64,000 nt of DNA from Thermocrinis albus DSM 14484. GTDB lineage: Bacteria; Aquificota; Aquificia; Aquificales; Aquificaceae. Positions 50,265 through 60,522 of this stretch are shown in pieces. The DNA is taken from the NCBI RefSeq assembly GCF_000025605.1, contig NC_013894.1, forward strand, positions 605,529-669,528, in the 5' to 3' direction. Below the pieces are notes generated by a model. That model worked only from the letters and a program-made list of their open reading frames with translations, did no database searches and was not told where the DNA came from. The translations under genes were made by a program, and so were the position numbers. How positions within the stretch are numbered: the stretch's first letter is position 1; each line of letters starts with the position of its first letter.

Positions 50265-52709
50265 ATGTTTGAGAAGTTTACTGAAAAGGCTCGACAAGTT
50301 ATCCTGCAAGCAAGGGAAGAGGCCCTTGAACTGGGGCACACTTACCTAGGTAGTGAACATATACTGCTTGCCCTTATAAAGGACGAAGATCTGCCTACCC
50401 TCATCCTTTCCCGTTTTGGTCTCACACCCGATAGGGTAAGAAAGGCCATAATGGGTCAGGTGACGAGGGGAAGTAACTCCGGAGAGGTTCTCTTTGCTCC
50501 CGATGCCAAAAGGGTCCTTGAGTTCGCGGTGGAAGAGGCCCGTATACTCCATCATCAGTTTGTTGGTCCCGAACACCTTCTGATAGGCGTAGTGAGAGAG
50601 AAGACAGGTCTTGGCGGAAGGATACTGAGGGGATTTGGCTTGGATGAGTACTCGGTGAGGAGAGAGGTGCTACAGATACTGGGAGAGCTTCCTCCTCAGG
50701 AAAGCGTTAAGTACGCTCCCACACCTAACCTGGATAGGTTCTCAAGGGATCTTACCCAGATGGCGAGAGAGGGTAAACTGGATCCTGTCATAGGAAGGGA
50801 CAGGGAGATAGAGAGGGTCATACAGATACTGGTGAGACGTAGAAAGAACAACCCGGTTCTTTTGGGTGATCCGGGCGTAGGTAAAACAGCTATAGTGGAA
50901 GGTCTGGCTCAAAGGATAGCGGAGAGGAGAGTTCCCGAACCACTCCTTAACAAGAGGATAGTGGCTCTGGACCTGGCAGCTCTTGTGGCAGGCACCAAGT
51001 ACAGAGGTCAGTTTGAGGAGCGCCTTAAGAACATACTGAAGGAGTTGGAGAAAGCTCCCAACGTGATACTTTTCATAGATGAGATTCACACGTTGGTGGG
51101 TGCAGGTTCTGCGGAAGGTTCTATAGATGCCTCCAACATGCTTAAACCTGCTTTGGCAAGGGGAGAAATACAGGTTATAGGTGCCACCACCTTGGATGAG
51201 TACAGGAAGTACATAGAGAAGGACGGTGCTTTGGAAAGAAGGTTTCAACCTGTCCTTGTAGAGGAACCTACGGTAGAGGACACCATACAGATCCTTTATG
51301 GTCTCAAGCCCAAGTTTGAGGAGTTCCATAACGTAGAGTACACACCGCAGGCTATAGAGAAGGCGGTGATTCTTTCGGAGCGCTACATTACCGAAAGACA
51401 TCTCCCCGACAAGGCCATAGACGTCATGGACGAAGCCGGCTCCCTTGTGAAGCTGAGGGCTTACCAGTTACCTCCTGAGCTACAAGAGTTGGAGGAAAGA
51501 ATAAAGCAGATAGAGGCTGAGAAGGATGAGGCAGCCAGTGAACAGGACTACGAGAGGGCAGCGAGACTCAGAGATGAGGAGCTGAGATTGAGGGCCAAGC
51601 TGGAGAACCTTAAGATGAAGTGGAAACAAGAGATGGCCCACAACAGACCTAAGGTGACGGAGGAGGACGTGGCGGAGGTGGTAGCACGCTGGACAGGTAT
51701 ACCCGTCAAGAGGGTACACGAGAGCGACATGGAAAAACTCCTACACATAGAGGAGGAGCTCAAGAAGAGGGTGGTAGGACAGGACGAAGCCATAAAAGCC
51801 GTGGCTAGGGCTATAAGAAGATCACGGGTAGGTCTCAAAGGCAGACACAGACCTATAGGTGTGTTTCTGTTCTTAGGTCCTACAGGTGTAGGTAAAACGG
51901 AGACGGCTAAGGCACTGGCCGAGTATCTCTTTGGTACAGAAGACGCTCTCATCAGGTTCGACATGTCAGAGTATATGGAGAAACACACCGTCTCCCGCCT
52001 TGTAGGTGCACCTCCCGGTTACGTAGGTTACGAAGAAGGTGGGCAGCTCACCGAAAAGGTACGTAGGAGACCCTACTCTGTTCTTCTCTTTGACGAGATA
52101 GAAAAGGCTCATCCAGATGTGTTTAACATATTCCTACAGATCTTCGATGATGGAAGACTCACCGATGCTATGGGAAGGACAGTAGACTTTTCCAACACCA
52201 TCATCATCATGACTTCTAACCTGGGTGCCAGGTTGATAGTGCAGGGTGGAAAGATGGGCTTCGAGCAAAAGTTCGGCATGATAGACTTTGAACAGATGAA
52301 GAAGAACGTTTTGGAACAGGTAAAGAGAACCTTCAGCCCCGAGTTTCTCAACAGGTTGGATGAGATAATCGTGTACAGGCCTCTGGAGAAGGAGGATATA
52401 GTGAAGATTCTGGACCTGCAGGTGGCGGAGATCAACAGGAGCCTTACCGACTGGGGTGTAAAGGTCAAACTCCACAAGAGCTTTGTAGACTGGCTCATAG
52501 AGAAAGAGTACAAACCTGAATACGGTGCGAGAAGCATAAAAAGAGCTCTTCAGCGCCACGTGGAGGATCTCCTTGCAGAGGAGCTCATAAAAGGTAACCT
52601 GGCAGATGTGGAGCTGGTGGAGATAAAGGTAAAAGATGACAAACCTTACATAAGGCCTATCAAGAAGAAGGAGAATCTGGAAGCTCTTGTGAGCCAACCA
52701 TCTGAGTAA
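50265..52709 (+). CDS. clpC: ClpC-type AAA+ unfoldase
   Basis: An 814-residue Hsp100 chaperone that feeds ClpP. The N-domain is a double repeat ([34 protein letters not shown]). AAA-1 has [15 protein letters not shown] near residue 208. A UvrB/C-like motif ([15 protein letters not shown]) lies in the middle domain, typical of ClpC. AAA-2 has [15 protein letters not shown] near 543 and [16 protein letters not shown]. Start ATG 50265 follows AGGAGAGG; the 18 extra upstream codons lack support. clpP is not in the window. Its last 50 bp overlap smc in convergent orientation. Confidence 0.93.
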   Translation: MFEKFTEKARQVILQAREEALELGHTYLGSEHILLALIKDEDLPTLILSRFGLTPDRVRKAIMGQVTRGSNSGEVLFAPDAKRVLEFAVEEARILHHQFVGPEHLLIGVVREKTGLGGRILRGFGLDEYSVRREVLQILGELPPQESVKYAPTPNLDRFSRDLTQMAREGKLDPVIGRDREIERVIQILVRRRKNNPVLLGDPGVGKTAIVEGLAQRIAERRVPEPLLNKRIVALDLAALVAGTKYRGQFEERLKNILKELEKAPNVILFIDEIHTLVGAGSAEGSIDASNMLKPALARGEIQVIGATTLDEYRKYIEKDGALERRFQPVLVEEPTVEDTIQILYGLKPKFEEFHNVEYTPQAIEKAVILSERYITERHLPDKAIDVMDEAGSLVKLRAYQLPPELQELEERIKQIEAEKDEAASEQDYERAARLRDEELRLRAKLENLKMKWKQEMAHNRPKVTEEDVAEVVARWTGIPVKRVHESDMEKLLHIEEELKKRVVGQDEAIKAVARAIRRSRVGLKGRHRPIGVFLFLGPTGVGKTETAKALAEYLFGTEDALIRFDMSEYMEKHTVSRLVGAPPGYVGYEEGGQLTEKVRRRPYSVLLFDEIEKAHPDVFNIFLQIFDDGRLTDAMGRTVDFSNTIIIMTSNLGARLIVQGGKMGFEQKFGMIDFEQMKKNVLEQVKRTFSPEFLNRLDEIIVYRPLEKEDIVKILDLQVAEINRSLTDWGVKVKLHKSFVDWLIEKEYKPEYGARSIKRALQRHVEDLLAEELIKGNLADVELVEIKVKDDKPYIRPIKKKENLEALVSQPSE

Positions 52710-55700
52710 TGTTCCTGAGGGGGAACACGCGAGACGTTCCCCCTCTGCTGGATACACCTATGAGTCGGTGGGCGTAGGAGGCCAGAACTTCCCTGAGGGT
52801 CACCACTATAAACTGGGCATACGAGGATCTTTCTCTGATTAACTCTCCTACACGGCGCGCGTTGACCTCGTCTAAATGAGCATCCACTTCATCAAAGTAG
52901 TAGAATATGGACGGTCTGTACTCCTGTATGGCAAAGATGAGAGAAAGAGCGGCGAGAGTTTTTTCTCCTCCCGATATGGCCTCAAGATACTGTACCTCCT
53001 TTCCTCTAGGCTTCACCACCAGGTGAATACCTCCCGACAGGGGATCCTCCTCCTTTTCCAGAACCATGTAAGCGGTTCCACCGGGCGACAGCTGGGAGAA
53101 TATCCGGCGTAAGTTTCTGTTTATGCTGTTGTAGGCCGACATAAAAGCTTTCAACTTCTTGGTATCTAACTCCTCTATGAGGCGTATTATGGATTCCTTC
53201 TCCTCCTTAAGTTTACTGTACCGCTCTTGGTACTCTTGATGCCTCTCCTTATACTCCCTGTAGTCCTCTTCTGCCTTCATGTTGATACTTCCCAAAGCCT
53301 CCAGTTTGCTCTGTAGTTTCTGAAGTTGGTCACGCAGTTTTTGGAAACTCTCCTGTACTTCAAAACCTTCGCCTTCAAAACCCAACTCTCTAAGTCTACC
53401 TTTTATCTCCTCGTACCTTTCTTCCCAACGTACCTTCTCCTTATCCATTTGGTGAAGTTCCTCCTCCTTCTTCTCCCTCTCCATCCTCAACATACCGAGG
53501 AACGAAGTAAGCTGTCTCAGTTCATCTTCCAACGCATCCTTCCTACGATACATCTCGTAAGCGGTAGAGTTAAGCTCTCTCAGTTGTTCTTCTAATCTAT
53601 CCCTTTCAGTTATGAGAGCCACCTCCTCTTCCTCTAAGCTGTTCCATCGGGAAGAGACCTCCTCTAAGGATACTTCCCTTAGACCTATCTCCTTTTCCAG
53701 AGTTTGGATCTCTGCCTCCAGCTGCTGTAGCTTCAACTTCAAAGAGAAGATCTCCTCCCTCTTTCTCTCTATCCTTTTCCTCTCTCTCTCGTAATGCTGG
53801 CGCAGTTCCTCTATTCCCGAACTCCTGTAGTGCTGTAGAATATCGGACCTCCTCAACACTAAGTTGTCCAGCTTCTCCCTAAGGGTGGGTATCTCTTCCT
53901 CCAAACTCCTCTTTTCCAACAGGAGCCTTTCTTCTTGTTCCACAAGATGACGCATGTACTCCTTCCCTTTGGCCAGCTTTATCTCCAACTGTTTTATCTT
54001 CTCAAAGGTCTCCTTATCCCTCTCCTGAAGTTCTTCTATCTTCCTGCGAAGTATGTGGATAACCCCTTCTTTCTCCAGAACCTCTTTCCTCAAGGTGGAT
54101 ACCTTCTCCTCCAGTTCCACAAGAGCTCTGTCATCCCTCTCCTTCCTCTTAAGAAGTTCCTCCAGCTTCCTCCTGTAGGACTCTGCCCCTAGATACCCTC
54201 CGTAATCTGTATACCCACCCGTTATTATCCCGCTTTTCTCAAAAAGCTCACCCTCTAAGGTGACCATACGGTACAGACCTATTCCTATGGCTTTTGCCCT
54301 TTCGTAATCTTCTACCACGAGGGTATCTCCAAAAACGAACTTTATCGCTTTCTCCACACGGGGATCGTACTCTACCAGTCTTATGGCAAAGTCTACGTAT
54401 CCCCGCACACGGGGATAGGGAGGAAGTTGTACATCCCTTATCCTCTTGAGAGGTATAAAACTCATTCTACCTCCCTTGAGTTCCTTAAGTCTTCTGATAC
54501 ATTCCTGAGCCACGTCCTCATCTTCCACAATGACGTAGGACAACCTTGATCCCCCTGCCACCTCTATGGCTCTTATGTAAAGACTATCCTTAACCCTTAT
54601 AAGATCAGAAACCCTCCCATACACACCCCTTATGTCCTCAAAGGGAAGGTGCGTCAGCTCCAAGTCCCTTATTTTGGACTCCAGGACAGCTATCTCCTTC
54701 AGAAGATTCTCCCTCTCTTCTCTCCTTTTACGGAGATGATCCTCCAGATCTGCCAGTTCCCTCTTCTTGAGGATCACCATCTGTTCCTCTTTTTGGAGCA
54801 TTTGGATGAAGTTTTCCTTCTGTAAAACAGAGTCTTTGGAGCCTTCTTTGAGGGATTCTAACTCTCTTTCTGTGTTTTGCAGTTCCTCTTCTAGTCTCTC
54901 TATCCTTAGCTGAATGTCTTTTATCTTTATCTCCAGCTGAGATAACTGATCCTTCTTGTGACGCAGTGTCCCTTCCAGTTTCTTTATGCGTTCCTCCACG
55001 CTTTCCAGTTCACCGAAGGATGCCTTTAGGAAGCTCTCCTTTTCCTGAAGGGTCTTCTGTAGTTCTTCCAACATAACTTCGTCCTCTGTTAGTTCCTCTT
55101 CCCTTTGGATGAGTTGGTGAGCCAGATCCTCCTTCTCTATTCTTAGTCTGTCGGCGTCATGTTTCAGGTGTTCCAGCTGACGTTCCAGTGTGGTGCGCTG
55201 ATCCAAAAGTTCCTCCTTGGTCCTGGCGATCTGTTGAAGGCGGTTACTTATACTTTCCAGTTTCTGGCTTAGCCTTCCCACCATCTCTCTGTGAGGCAGT
55301 AACTTTTCCCTAAGCTCCTTTAGTTTCTCCTCCAATAGGTTTAACTCTCCTTGTTTTTCCTCCTCCTGCTGCCTTAAGGAGGCTAACTCTTCTCTCAGGA
55401 CCTTCTCCTTAGATTCAATGGTTTCCAGTTGGGTTTTTATCTGCTGGGCTTCCTTAACCAGCAACTTTATCTGAAGCTCCCTCCTTCTTTCCTCCAGCTC
55501 TCTGTACTCTTCCAACTTCCTCACCTCTTCCTTCAGTTTCTCCATGTGTACTTCTAGCTCATCCATGAGAAGTCTTAACTCCCTTATCCTCAACTCCACA
55601 TCTCCCAGATCTGCCAATGCTTTCTGCTTTTTCTCCTCGTACTCACCAACTCCAGAGATCTCCTCTATCAGTTTTCTACGCTCCACAGGTGTCATCTTCA

Positions 55701-56157
55701 CAAAACGCACCACATCACCCTGGAGAACCACGTTGTAGGCATTTTCGTATATACCTGCCGCAGCCAAAAACTCCTTCAGGTCCTTCTCTCTAACCCACTG
55801 ACCGTTTATACGGAACACGCTCCTCCCATCGGGATAAACCTTACGGGATATCACCACATGAGAGTCCTCTGTAGGAAAAGCTCCGAAATTGTTAAAGTGT
55901 ACCTCCACATAGGCGTAAGGTGCCCTCTGTCCATCCTTTGTGTGGATGAGATAGGATAAGTTTTTGGCCCTCAGCATCCTGGCTGTGGCTATACCTAAAG
56001 CAAAGGATATGGCGTCTCCTATGTTGGACTTTCCCGAACCGTTTGGCCCCACTATAGCGGTAAAACCCTCTCCCAGAGGTATCTCCAATCTGTTCATACC
56101 GTAGGACTTAAAACCTTCCACTACTATCTTCTCTATGTACCCTTTAGTTTCCTTCAT
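52660..56157 (-). CDS. smc: Chromosome segregation ATPase SMC
   Basis: Condensin core protein, about 1165 residues. Walker A is VGPNGSGKSNIGDAISFALG near residue 34. Two very long coiled coils lie about 165-490 and 660-980. The hinge domain is near 500-640 (GRVSDLIRVKDSLYIRAIEVAGG, LVVEDYERAKAIG). The C-terminal ABC signature AISGGEKTLAALSLIFAIQ and Walker B FYYFDEVDAHLDEVNA follow. ATG 56157 follows AAAAGG; the in-frame ATG at 56193 lies upstream of the likely -10 and is rejected. The stop overlaps clpC by 50 bp. Confidence 0.95.
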   Translation of the reverse strand: MKETKGYIEKIVVEGFKSYGMNRLEIPLGEGFTAIVGPNGSGKSNIGDAISFALGIATARMLRAKNLSYLIHTKDGQRAPYAYVEVHFNNFGAFPTEDSHVVISRKVYPDGRSVFRINGQWVREKDLKEFLAAAGIYENAYNVVLQGDVVRFVKMTPVERRKLIEEISGVGEYEEKKQKALADLGDVELRIRELRLLMDELEVHMEKLKEEVRKLEEYRELEERRRELQIKLLVKEAQQIKTQLETIESKEKVLREELASLRQQEEEKQGELNLLEEKLKELREKLLPHREMVGRLSQKLESISNRLQQIARTKEELLDQRTTLERQLEHLKHDADRLRIEKEDLAHQLIQREEELTEDEVMLEELQKTLQEKESFLKASFGELESVEERIKKLEGTLRHKKDQLSQLEIKIKDIQLRIERLEEELQNTERELESLKEGSKDSVLQKENFIQMLQKEEQMVILKKRELADLEDHLRKRREERENLLKEIAVLESKIRDLELTHLPFEDIRGVYGRVSDLIRVKDSLYIRAIEVAGGSRLSYVIVEDEDVAQECIRRLKELKGGRMSFIPLKRIRDVQLPPYPRVRGYVDFAIRLVEYDPRVEKAIKFVFGDTLVVEDYERAKAIGIGLYRMVTLEGELFEKSGIITGGYTDYGGYLGAESYRRKLEELLKRKERDDRALVELEEKVSTLRKEVLEKEGVIHILRRKIEELQERDKETFEKIKQLEIKLAKGKEYMRHLVEQEERLLLEKRSLEEEIPTLREKLDNLVLRRSDILQHYRSSGIEELRQHYERERKRIERKREEIFSLKLKLQQLEAEIQTLEKEIGLREVSLEEVSSRWNSLEEEEVALITERDRLEEQLRELNSTAYEMYRRKDALEDELRQLTSFLGMLRMEREKKEEELHQMDKEKVRWEERYEEIKGRLRELGFEGEGFEVQESFQKLRDQLQKLQSKLEALGSINMKAEEDYREYKERHQEYQERYSKLKEEKESIIRLIEELDTKKLKAFMSAYNSINRNLRRIFSQLSPGGTAYMVLEKEEDPLSGGIHLVVKPRGKEVQYLEAISGGEKTLAALSLIFAIQEYRPSIFYYFDEVDAHLDEVNARRVGELIRERSSYAQFIVVTLREVLASYAHRLIGVSSRGGTSRVFPLRNITQMVGSQELPDSPSS

Positions 56158-56175
56158 TGCAGACCTTTTGACAGG

Positions 56176-56182
56176 GTATAAT
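56176..56182. promoter_or_regulatory. Shared -10 region for smc and the following plus-strand gene
   Basis: GTATAAT (56176-56182) gives a perfect TATAAT on the plus strand, 11 nt before the ATG at 56194, and TTATAC (56181-56176) on the minus strand, about 19 nt before the smc ATG at 56157. The two divergent starts are only 36 bp apart. Confidence 0.5.
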
Positions 56183-56193
56183 TTTAAAACCAT

Positions 56194-56634
56194 ATGGAGT
56201 ACTTTTTCTTTCCCGACGTTTATGCGGACCGACAGCTGATAGATTACTACGTACTTGTTTTTAATCTAAGATCAGAAAGTATGGTGAGACTTGTGGAACG
56301 TGACGGGCGTAGGTACATTGTGGACATCTACGACTGGGAATCCTTTAAGAGAAGTGCCTACAACGTGATCTTATACGAAATGGGAGATGAGATAGGAAGA
56401 TTTGAGGACATAGAGACAGCTCTTAGGACCGCTTACCGTATGGCCTATACAGATGCTGTACGCCTGAACCCGAAGCGAGTAGAACCCTCCTTGGGAGTAG
56501 GTGCGCCTCCCATAGACGTGATAAAGAGGGTGTTTCCTGTAGAGTTCTCGCTGGATCCTTTCCCCGCCGATCTGGACGCCTTTTTGGAAGAAGTGGTGAG
56601 AAGTCTTAACGAAACGGGAGAGCTGGAACTATGA
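56194..56634 (+). CDS. Unknown protein upstream of hslU
   Basis: A 146-residue acidic soluble protein ([90 protein letters not shown]), with no signal peptide or recognised motif. It ends in an ATGA overlap with hslU, so it is co-translated with the protease regulator. The protein family is unknown to me. Confidence 0.65.
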   Translation: MEYFFFPDVYADRQLIDYYVLVFNLRSESMVRLVERDGRRYIVDIYDWESFKRSAYNVILYEMGDEIGRFEDIETALRTAYRMAYTDAVRLNPKRVEPSLGVGAPPIDVIKRVFPVEFSLDPFPADLDAFLEEVVRSLNETGELEL

Positions 56635-57977
56635 CCAAAGATATAACGGATCTCCTTGAGGAACTTACACCAGCGCGCATAGTGGAGGAGCTAAGCAGGT
56701 ACGTGGTGGGACAGGAGGAAGCCAAAAAGGCGGTAGCTATAGCTCTCAGAAACAGGTGGAGGAGGCAGAAGCTACCCGAGCATATAAGGGACGAAGTGGC
56801 ACCCAAGAACCTTCTGATGATAGGACCTACCGGGGTAGGTAAGACCGAGATAGCCCGTAGACTGGCCCAACTCATAAAGGCTCCTTTTGTGAAGGTGGAG
56901 GCTACCAAATACACGGAGATAGGTTACGTAGGAAGGGACGTAGAGTCCATGGTGAGGGAGTTGGTGGAAGTTTCCTACCAGATGGTTAAGCAAGAGAAAC
57001 TACAGAGTGTGAGAGAAAGAGCGCGCAGAGCTGCTGAAGAGAGAATCCTGGACTACCTGGTACCCCAACAGCTTAGCTTCGGTCATAGATCTCCCCAAGA
57101 TCTCAGCAGGCGCGAGGCAATAAGAGAGAAACTGAGAAGTGGTGAGTTGGACGAAAAGTACGTGGAGATAGACGTGCAGGAAAAGATGCCACCCATAGTG
57201 GGTATAGCTGGACCTCCGGGTCTTGAGGAGTTGGAGGAACAGATAAGGAACATGCTGGGTGGCGTTCTCAGTGGAAGGAAGAGAAGGAAAGTTAAGGTTA
57301 AGGAAGCATTACACCTTCTGGAGCAGGAGGAGGCGGAAAAACTAATAGATCAAGAGGAAGTAGCACGAGAGGCCATCTACAGAGCGGAGAACTTTGGCAT
57401 CATATTCATAGACGAAATTGACAAGATAGCCATAAAGACACCGGGAGTCGGTCCAGGAGTTTCCAGAGAAGGTGTTCAGAGGGACCTTCTTCCTATAGTG
57501 GAAGGTACAGTGGTTAAAACCAAGTACGGCCCCGTCAGGACGGATCACATCCTCTTCATAGCGGCGGGTGCCTTTCATATGTCTAAGCCTTCGGACCTTA
57601 TCCCCGAACTTCAGGGTAGGTTTCCCATCCGTGTAGAACTAAAGCCTCTCACCAAAGAGGACTTTAAGAGGATCTTGGTGGAACCTAGAAACGCCCTCAC
57701 CAAGCAGTATATAGAACTTCTGAAAACGGAGGGAGTACAGCTGGAGTTTACCGACGATGCCATAGAAGCTATAGCTCAGCTGGCAGAAGAGGTCAACAAC
57801 AGGATGGAGAACATAGGAGCCCGGAGACTTCACACCCTTATGGAAAAGCTTCTGGAAGACATCTCCTTCAACGCTCCAGAACTCTCCGGACAGAGGATCA
57901 TAATAGATGAACGTTTCGTAAAGGCAAAACTGGAAGGGCTTGCTAGGGATGTGGAAGTCTCCAAGTACATACTGTGA
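56631..57977 (+). CDS. hslU: ATP-dependent protease ATPase subunit HslU
   Basis: AAA+ unfoldase partner of the HslV peptidase, 448 residues. It has [34 protein letters not shown] at the start and Walker [16 protein letters not shown] near residue 66. [21 protein letters not shown] follows, then an I-domain of about 130 residues, [13 protein letters not shown] (Walker B, about 255), and the C-terminal tail EVSKYIL, which inserts into HslV. hslV is not adjacent, although the two genes usually are. It overlaps both neighbours by a few bases. Confidence 0.95.
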   Translation: MTKDITDLLEELTPARIVEELSRYVVGQEEAKKAVAIALRNRWRRQKLPEHIRDEVAPKNLLMIGPTGVGKTEIARRLAQLIKAPFVKVEATKYTEIGYVGRDVESMVRELVEVSYQMVKQEKLQSVRERARRAAEERILDYLVPQQLSFGHRSPQDLSRREAIREKLRSGELDEKYVEIDVQEKMPPIVGIAGPPGLEELEEQIRNMLGGVLSGRKRRKVKVKEALHLLEQEEAEKLIDQEEVAREAIYRAENFGIIFIDEIDKIAIKTPGVGPGVSREGVQRDLLPIVEGTVVKTKYGPVRTDHILFIAAGAFHMSKPSDLIPELQGRFPIRVELKPLTKEDFKRILVEPRNALTKQYIELLKTEGVQLEFTDDAIEAIAQLAEEVNNRMENIGARRLHTLMEKLLEDISFNAPELSGQRIIIDERFVKAKLEGLARDVEVSKYIL

Positions 57978-58441
57978 TGCAACAACTTTGGTTTTTCCTT
58001 AAGAGGCTGGAGGAGATACTGAATCTTCAGTACAAGAGTGTCAACATAGTACTCTACGCGGGTGGTAAGTTCCCTTTTTCTCCCTCGGCAGTACTGGATA
58101 TTCTCCGTTACAGCTCTGAGGCTGTTGATCTCCTGGTGGAGCTAATAAACGCCCTTGATCTTCTTGATACGGAAGCCGAAAAGAAACACGTACTGGGTTT
58201 AGCCATAGACACCATGTCCTGCATGGAGATCCTGATACCCTCCGTGGAATCTTTTTCTTCCCTTTTGATGGAGCAAGGCTTTTACGAAAAAACGAGAGAG
58301 CTAATAGATCTGCTTCAGGAAGCACTTCTCAGTATGGACGAGGAGCTTTTAAGAGAAGTGTTGAACTTGATGAGCGGCCTATCGGCCCTCCTTAAGTACA
58401 ACCTTTACATAGTTTCTCGTTACTCTAACTTAATGTCCTAA
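57977..58441 (+). CDS. Unknown all-helical protein after hslU
   Basis: A 154-residue protein starting in a TGATG overlap with hslU. The sequence is almost entirely amphipathic helix (WFFLKRLEEILNLQYKSVNIVLY; SSEAVDLLVELINALDLLDTEAEKKHVLGLAIDTMS; TRELIDLLQEALLSMDEELLREVLNLMSGLSALL), with no signal or membrane segment. I do not recognise the family. hemD begins one base after its stop. Confidence 0.65.
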   Translation: MQQLWFFLKRLEEILNLQYKSVNIVLYAGGKFPFSPSAVLDILRYSSEAVDLLVELINALDLLDTEAEKKHVLGLAIDTMSCMEILIPSVESFSSLLMEQGFYEKTRELIDLLQEALLSMDEELLREVLNLMSGLSALLKYNLYIVSRYSNLMS

Positions 58442-58442
58442 C

Positions 58443-59138
58443 ATGCGTGTTCTCATCACGCGCCCCCACGAAGAGGCTCAGAAGGACAGAAAGCTTTTGG
58501 AAAGGGAGGGTTTTTCAGTAGAGGTTCTACCTCTGATACGCACGGTTCCTCTGGACTTTACAGTTCCGGATGAGGAGTTCCAGTTTGTGGTGTTTGCCAG
58601 TCCGAGAGCTGTGGAGTACCTTCTGAAAAAGTGGAGACCTAAAGGTGGCGAGAAACTGGTGGCGGTAGGAGAGAAAACCAAGAGAAAACTGGAGAGTATG
58701 GGGCTGAAGGTATGGGCGGTGCCTCAGGAAAACACAGCGCGCGGTCTTGTGGAACTTCTGAGAGGTCACAGTGGTAAGGTATTACTACCTAGATCCGCAT
58801 CAGGGCGGGAGGAACTTATAGAAGGTTTGAAGGGAGGGAACCTCCTCCTCTTTCCTTTGGATGTGTACAAAACAGAGATAATCCTTTACGAAAAGGGGAA
58901 GGTCTCAAGAGCTCTGGAAAGAAACCATGTGGTGTATCTTGCCAGTCCTTCCGCAGTGCAGGGACTTTTGGCAAATTTGCAAAAGGACCAAAGTCTACAC
59001 CTTCTCAAAGACAAAAAGGTGGTGTGTATTGGAAAAACTACAAAAGAAGAGTGGCAGAAGGAGACCGGTCTGCCCGCCTTAGTCCTCCCCAAACCCTCTA
59101 CAGAAGCCCTCATAGAACTTCTGAAGAATTTGGTATAA
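58443..59138 (+). CDS. hemD: Uroporphyrinogen-III synthase
   Basis: Closes and flips ring D in tetrapyrrole synthesis. The 231-residue protein has the two-domain HemD pattern: VLITRPHEEAQKDRKLLEREGFSVEVLPLIRT at the start, FVVFASPRAVEYLL, VAVGEKTKRKLESMGLKV, then LPRSASGREELIEGL, YLASPSAVQGLL and VVCIGKTTKEEW. This family is weakly conserved, but motif order and length fit. TATAAA for the next gene lies at its end. Confidence 0.88.
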   Translation: MRVLITRPHEEAQKDRKLLEREGFSVEVLPLIRTVPLDFTVPDEEFQFVVFASPRAVEYLLKKWRPKGGEKLVAVGEKTKRKLESMGLKVWAVPQENTARGLVELLRGHSGKVLLPRSASGREELIEGLKGGNLLLFPLDVYKTEIILYEKGKVSRALERNHVVYLASPSAVQGLLANLQKDQSLHLLKDKKVVCIGKTTKEEWQKETGLPALVLPKPSTEALIELLKNLV

Positions 59139-59160
59139 AATTTGCAAAATCTTAGGAGGG

Positions 59161-59961
59161 ATGAGGCAGAGGACCATAAAGGAGAGTATAGTCTTTGAAG
59201 GTGTAGGTCTTCACACGGGAGAGCACTGCAAGATCCTTTTACATCCTGAGAAAGAAAACACAGGGGTGAGGTTTTTGGTGAAGGGTAAATACATACCAGC
59301 CCTTTACACTCATGTGGTGAGTACCGATCACTCCACCGATCTAGGTGATGGGAGTAGAGAGGTGAAGACGGTAGAGCACCTTATGGCGGTCCTCTATCTT
59401 TTGGGTATAGATAACGTAACTGTGGAGGTTCAGAAGGGTCAGGAAGTGCCAGCCATGGACGGTAGCGGTTTTTACTTCTACAAACATCTCAAAACAGCGG
59501 TAGTGGATTTGAATGCCGACAAAAAGGTCCTTTATGTCAAACGGATCATCAGAGTGGACAACTGCTGTGCCAGTGTGTGGGTACAACCTGATGAAGACTT
59601 CAGAGCGGTCTACGTAGGTTATTTGGAAGGATTCTTTGATGAGAGAAGTGTGGAGTTTGACGGGAACATCAGAGACATAGTCTTTGCACGTACCTTCTGT
59701 TACGACCATCACCTTCCCCTTCTCAGAAGAAAAGGGCTTGCCAGAGGCGGAAGCCTCAAGAACGCCGTCCTCCTAGGAAAGGGTTTTGTGTACAACAGAG
59801 AGGGTCTTAGGTCCGAAGACGAGCCCCTCCGCCACAAACTGTTGGATCTTATAGGTGACGTGGCCCTTATAGGGAGAAGGCTGATAGGTAAGGTGGTCTC
59901 CGTAAGGGGTGGGCATACCCTAAATCACCAACTACTGCTGGAACTTTCCAGATGCTTATAA
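59161..59961 (+). CDS. lpxC: UDP-3-O-acyl-N-acetylglucosamine deacetylase
   Basis: Zinc enzyme for the committed step of lipid A synthesis, 266 residues. It has QRTIKESIVFEGVGLHTGEHCKI, the first zinc His in VKTVEHLMAVLYLLGIDN (about residue 71), EVPAMDGSGFYF, RTFCYDHHLPLL and LRHKLLDLIGDVALIGR with the second zinc His and Asp (about 225-229), and GGHTLNHQLL. A good TAGGAGGG adjoins the ATG, and TATAAA stands 21 nt further up. Shows that the cell makes lipopolysaccharide. Confidence 0.95.
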   Translation: MRQRTIKESIVFEGVGLHTGEHCKILLHPEKENTGVRFLVKGKYIPALYTHVVSTDHSTDLGDGSREVKTVEHLMAVLYLLGIDNVTVEVQKGQEVPAMDGSGFYFYKHLKTAVVDLNADKKVLYVKRIIRVDNCCASVWVQPDEDFRAVYVGYLEGFFDERSVEFDGNIRDIVFARTFCYDHHLPLLRRKGLARGGSLKNAVLLGKGFVYNREGLRSEDEPLRHKLLDLIGDVALIGRRLIGKVVSVRGGHTLNHQLLLELSRCL

Positions 59962-59962
59962 T
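59957..59962 (+). promoter_or_regulatory. -10 box of the Fe-S protein gene
   Basis: A perfect TATAAT overlaps the lpxC stop codon and ends 8 nt before the ATG at 59971. No ribosome site fits in the gap. Confidence 0.5.
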
Positions 59963-59970
59963 TGATACCT

Positions 59971-60522
59971 ATGCCTTTCCAAAGACCTGTTATGATCATA
60001 GATGCCGACAGATGTGTGGGATGCCTCTCCTGTGAAGTGGCTTGTCTTCAGGAGAAGGGGCTTTATCAAACTAACATAAGACCTATGAAAGTTCTGAGGC
60101 TGGAGGGTTTTACCGACACAGCGGACAGCCTCTTTTTACCTATGAACTGCTTTCACTGCGAGGTGGCTCCCTGTGTGCTGGCCTGTCCTACCAGCGCCAT
60201 GAGGAAGCGTCAGGACGGTATCGTATATCTGGAAGAAACCCGTTGCATAGGTTGTAAAGCTTGCATAATAGCATGCCCTTATGGAGCAATAACTTTTAAT
60301 CCGGACACCATGAAGGTGGAAAAATGCGACTACTGTTACAGAAGGGTAGATAAAGGTCTGTTACCTTCATGTGTTTCTAAATGCGTCACCAACTGTCTTT
60401 ACTTCGTACAGGTAGAAGAACCTCCCAGAGAGCGACATATCATCAGAGGTTACGGCAAAGATATCTACCGTGACCTTTTTTCTTTTGCTATAATAGAATC
60501 CTCTGGAGGAAGTAATGGGTGA
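59971..60522 (+). CDS. Electron-transfer Fe-S protein, DmsB/PhsB-like
   Basis: A 183-residue protein with cysteine sets for four [4Fe-4S] clusters: CVGCLSCEVAC near residue 15, CFHCEVAPCVLAC near 51, CIGCKACIIAC near 85, and CDYCYRR with later SCVSKCVTNC. This is the electron-transfer subunit pattern of molybdopterin oxidoreductases (DMSO, thiosulfate, polysulfide reductases). No catalytic or membrane subunit is beside it, and there is no signal peptide, so it may serve an unlinked or cytoplasmic partner. The ATG is preferred to a TTG nine bases upstream. Its end overlaps rpsA by 8 nt. Confidence 0.85.
   Translation: MPFQRPVMIIDADRCVGCLSCEVACLQEKGLYQTNIRPMKVLRLEGFTDTADSLFLPMNCFHCEVAPCVLACPTSAMRKRQDGIVYLEETRCIGCKACIIACPYGAITFNPDTMKVEKCDYCYRRVDKGLLPSCVSKCVTNCLYFVQVEEPPRERHIIRGYGKDIYRDLFSFAIIESSGGSNG

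Noticed and set aside
56631-57977. hslV next to hslU
   Set aside because: The 154-residue gene after hslU and the 146-residue gene before it lack the N-terminal catalytic Thr pattern and the proteasome-like fold.
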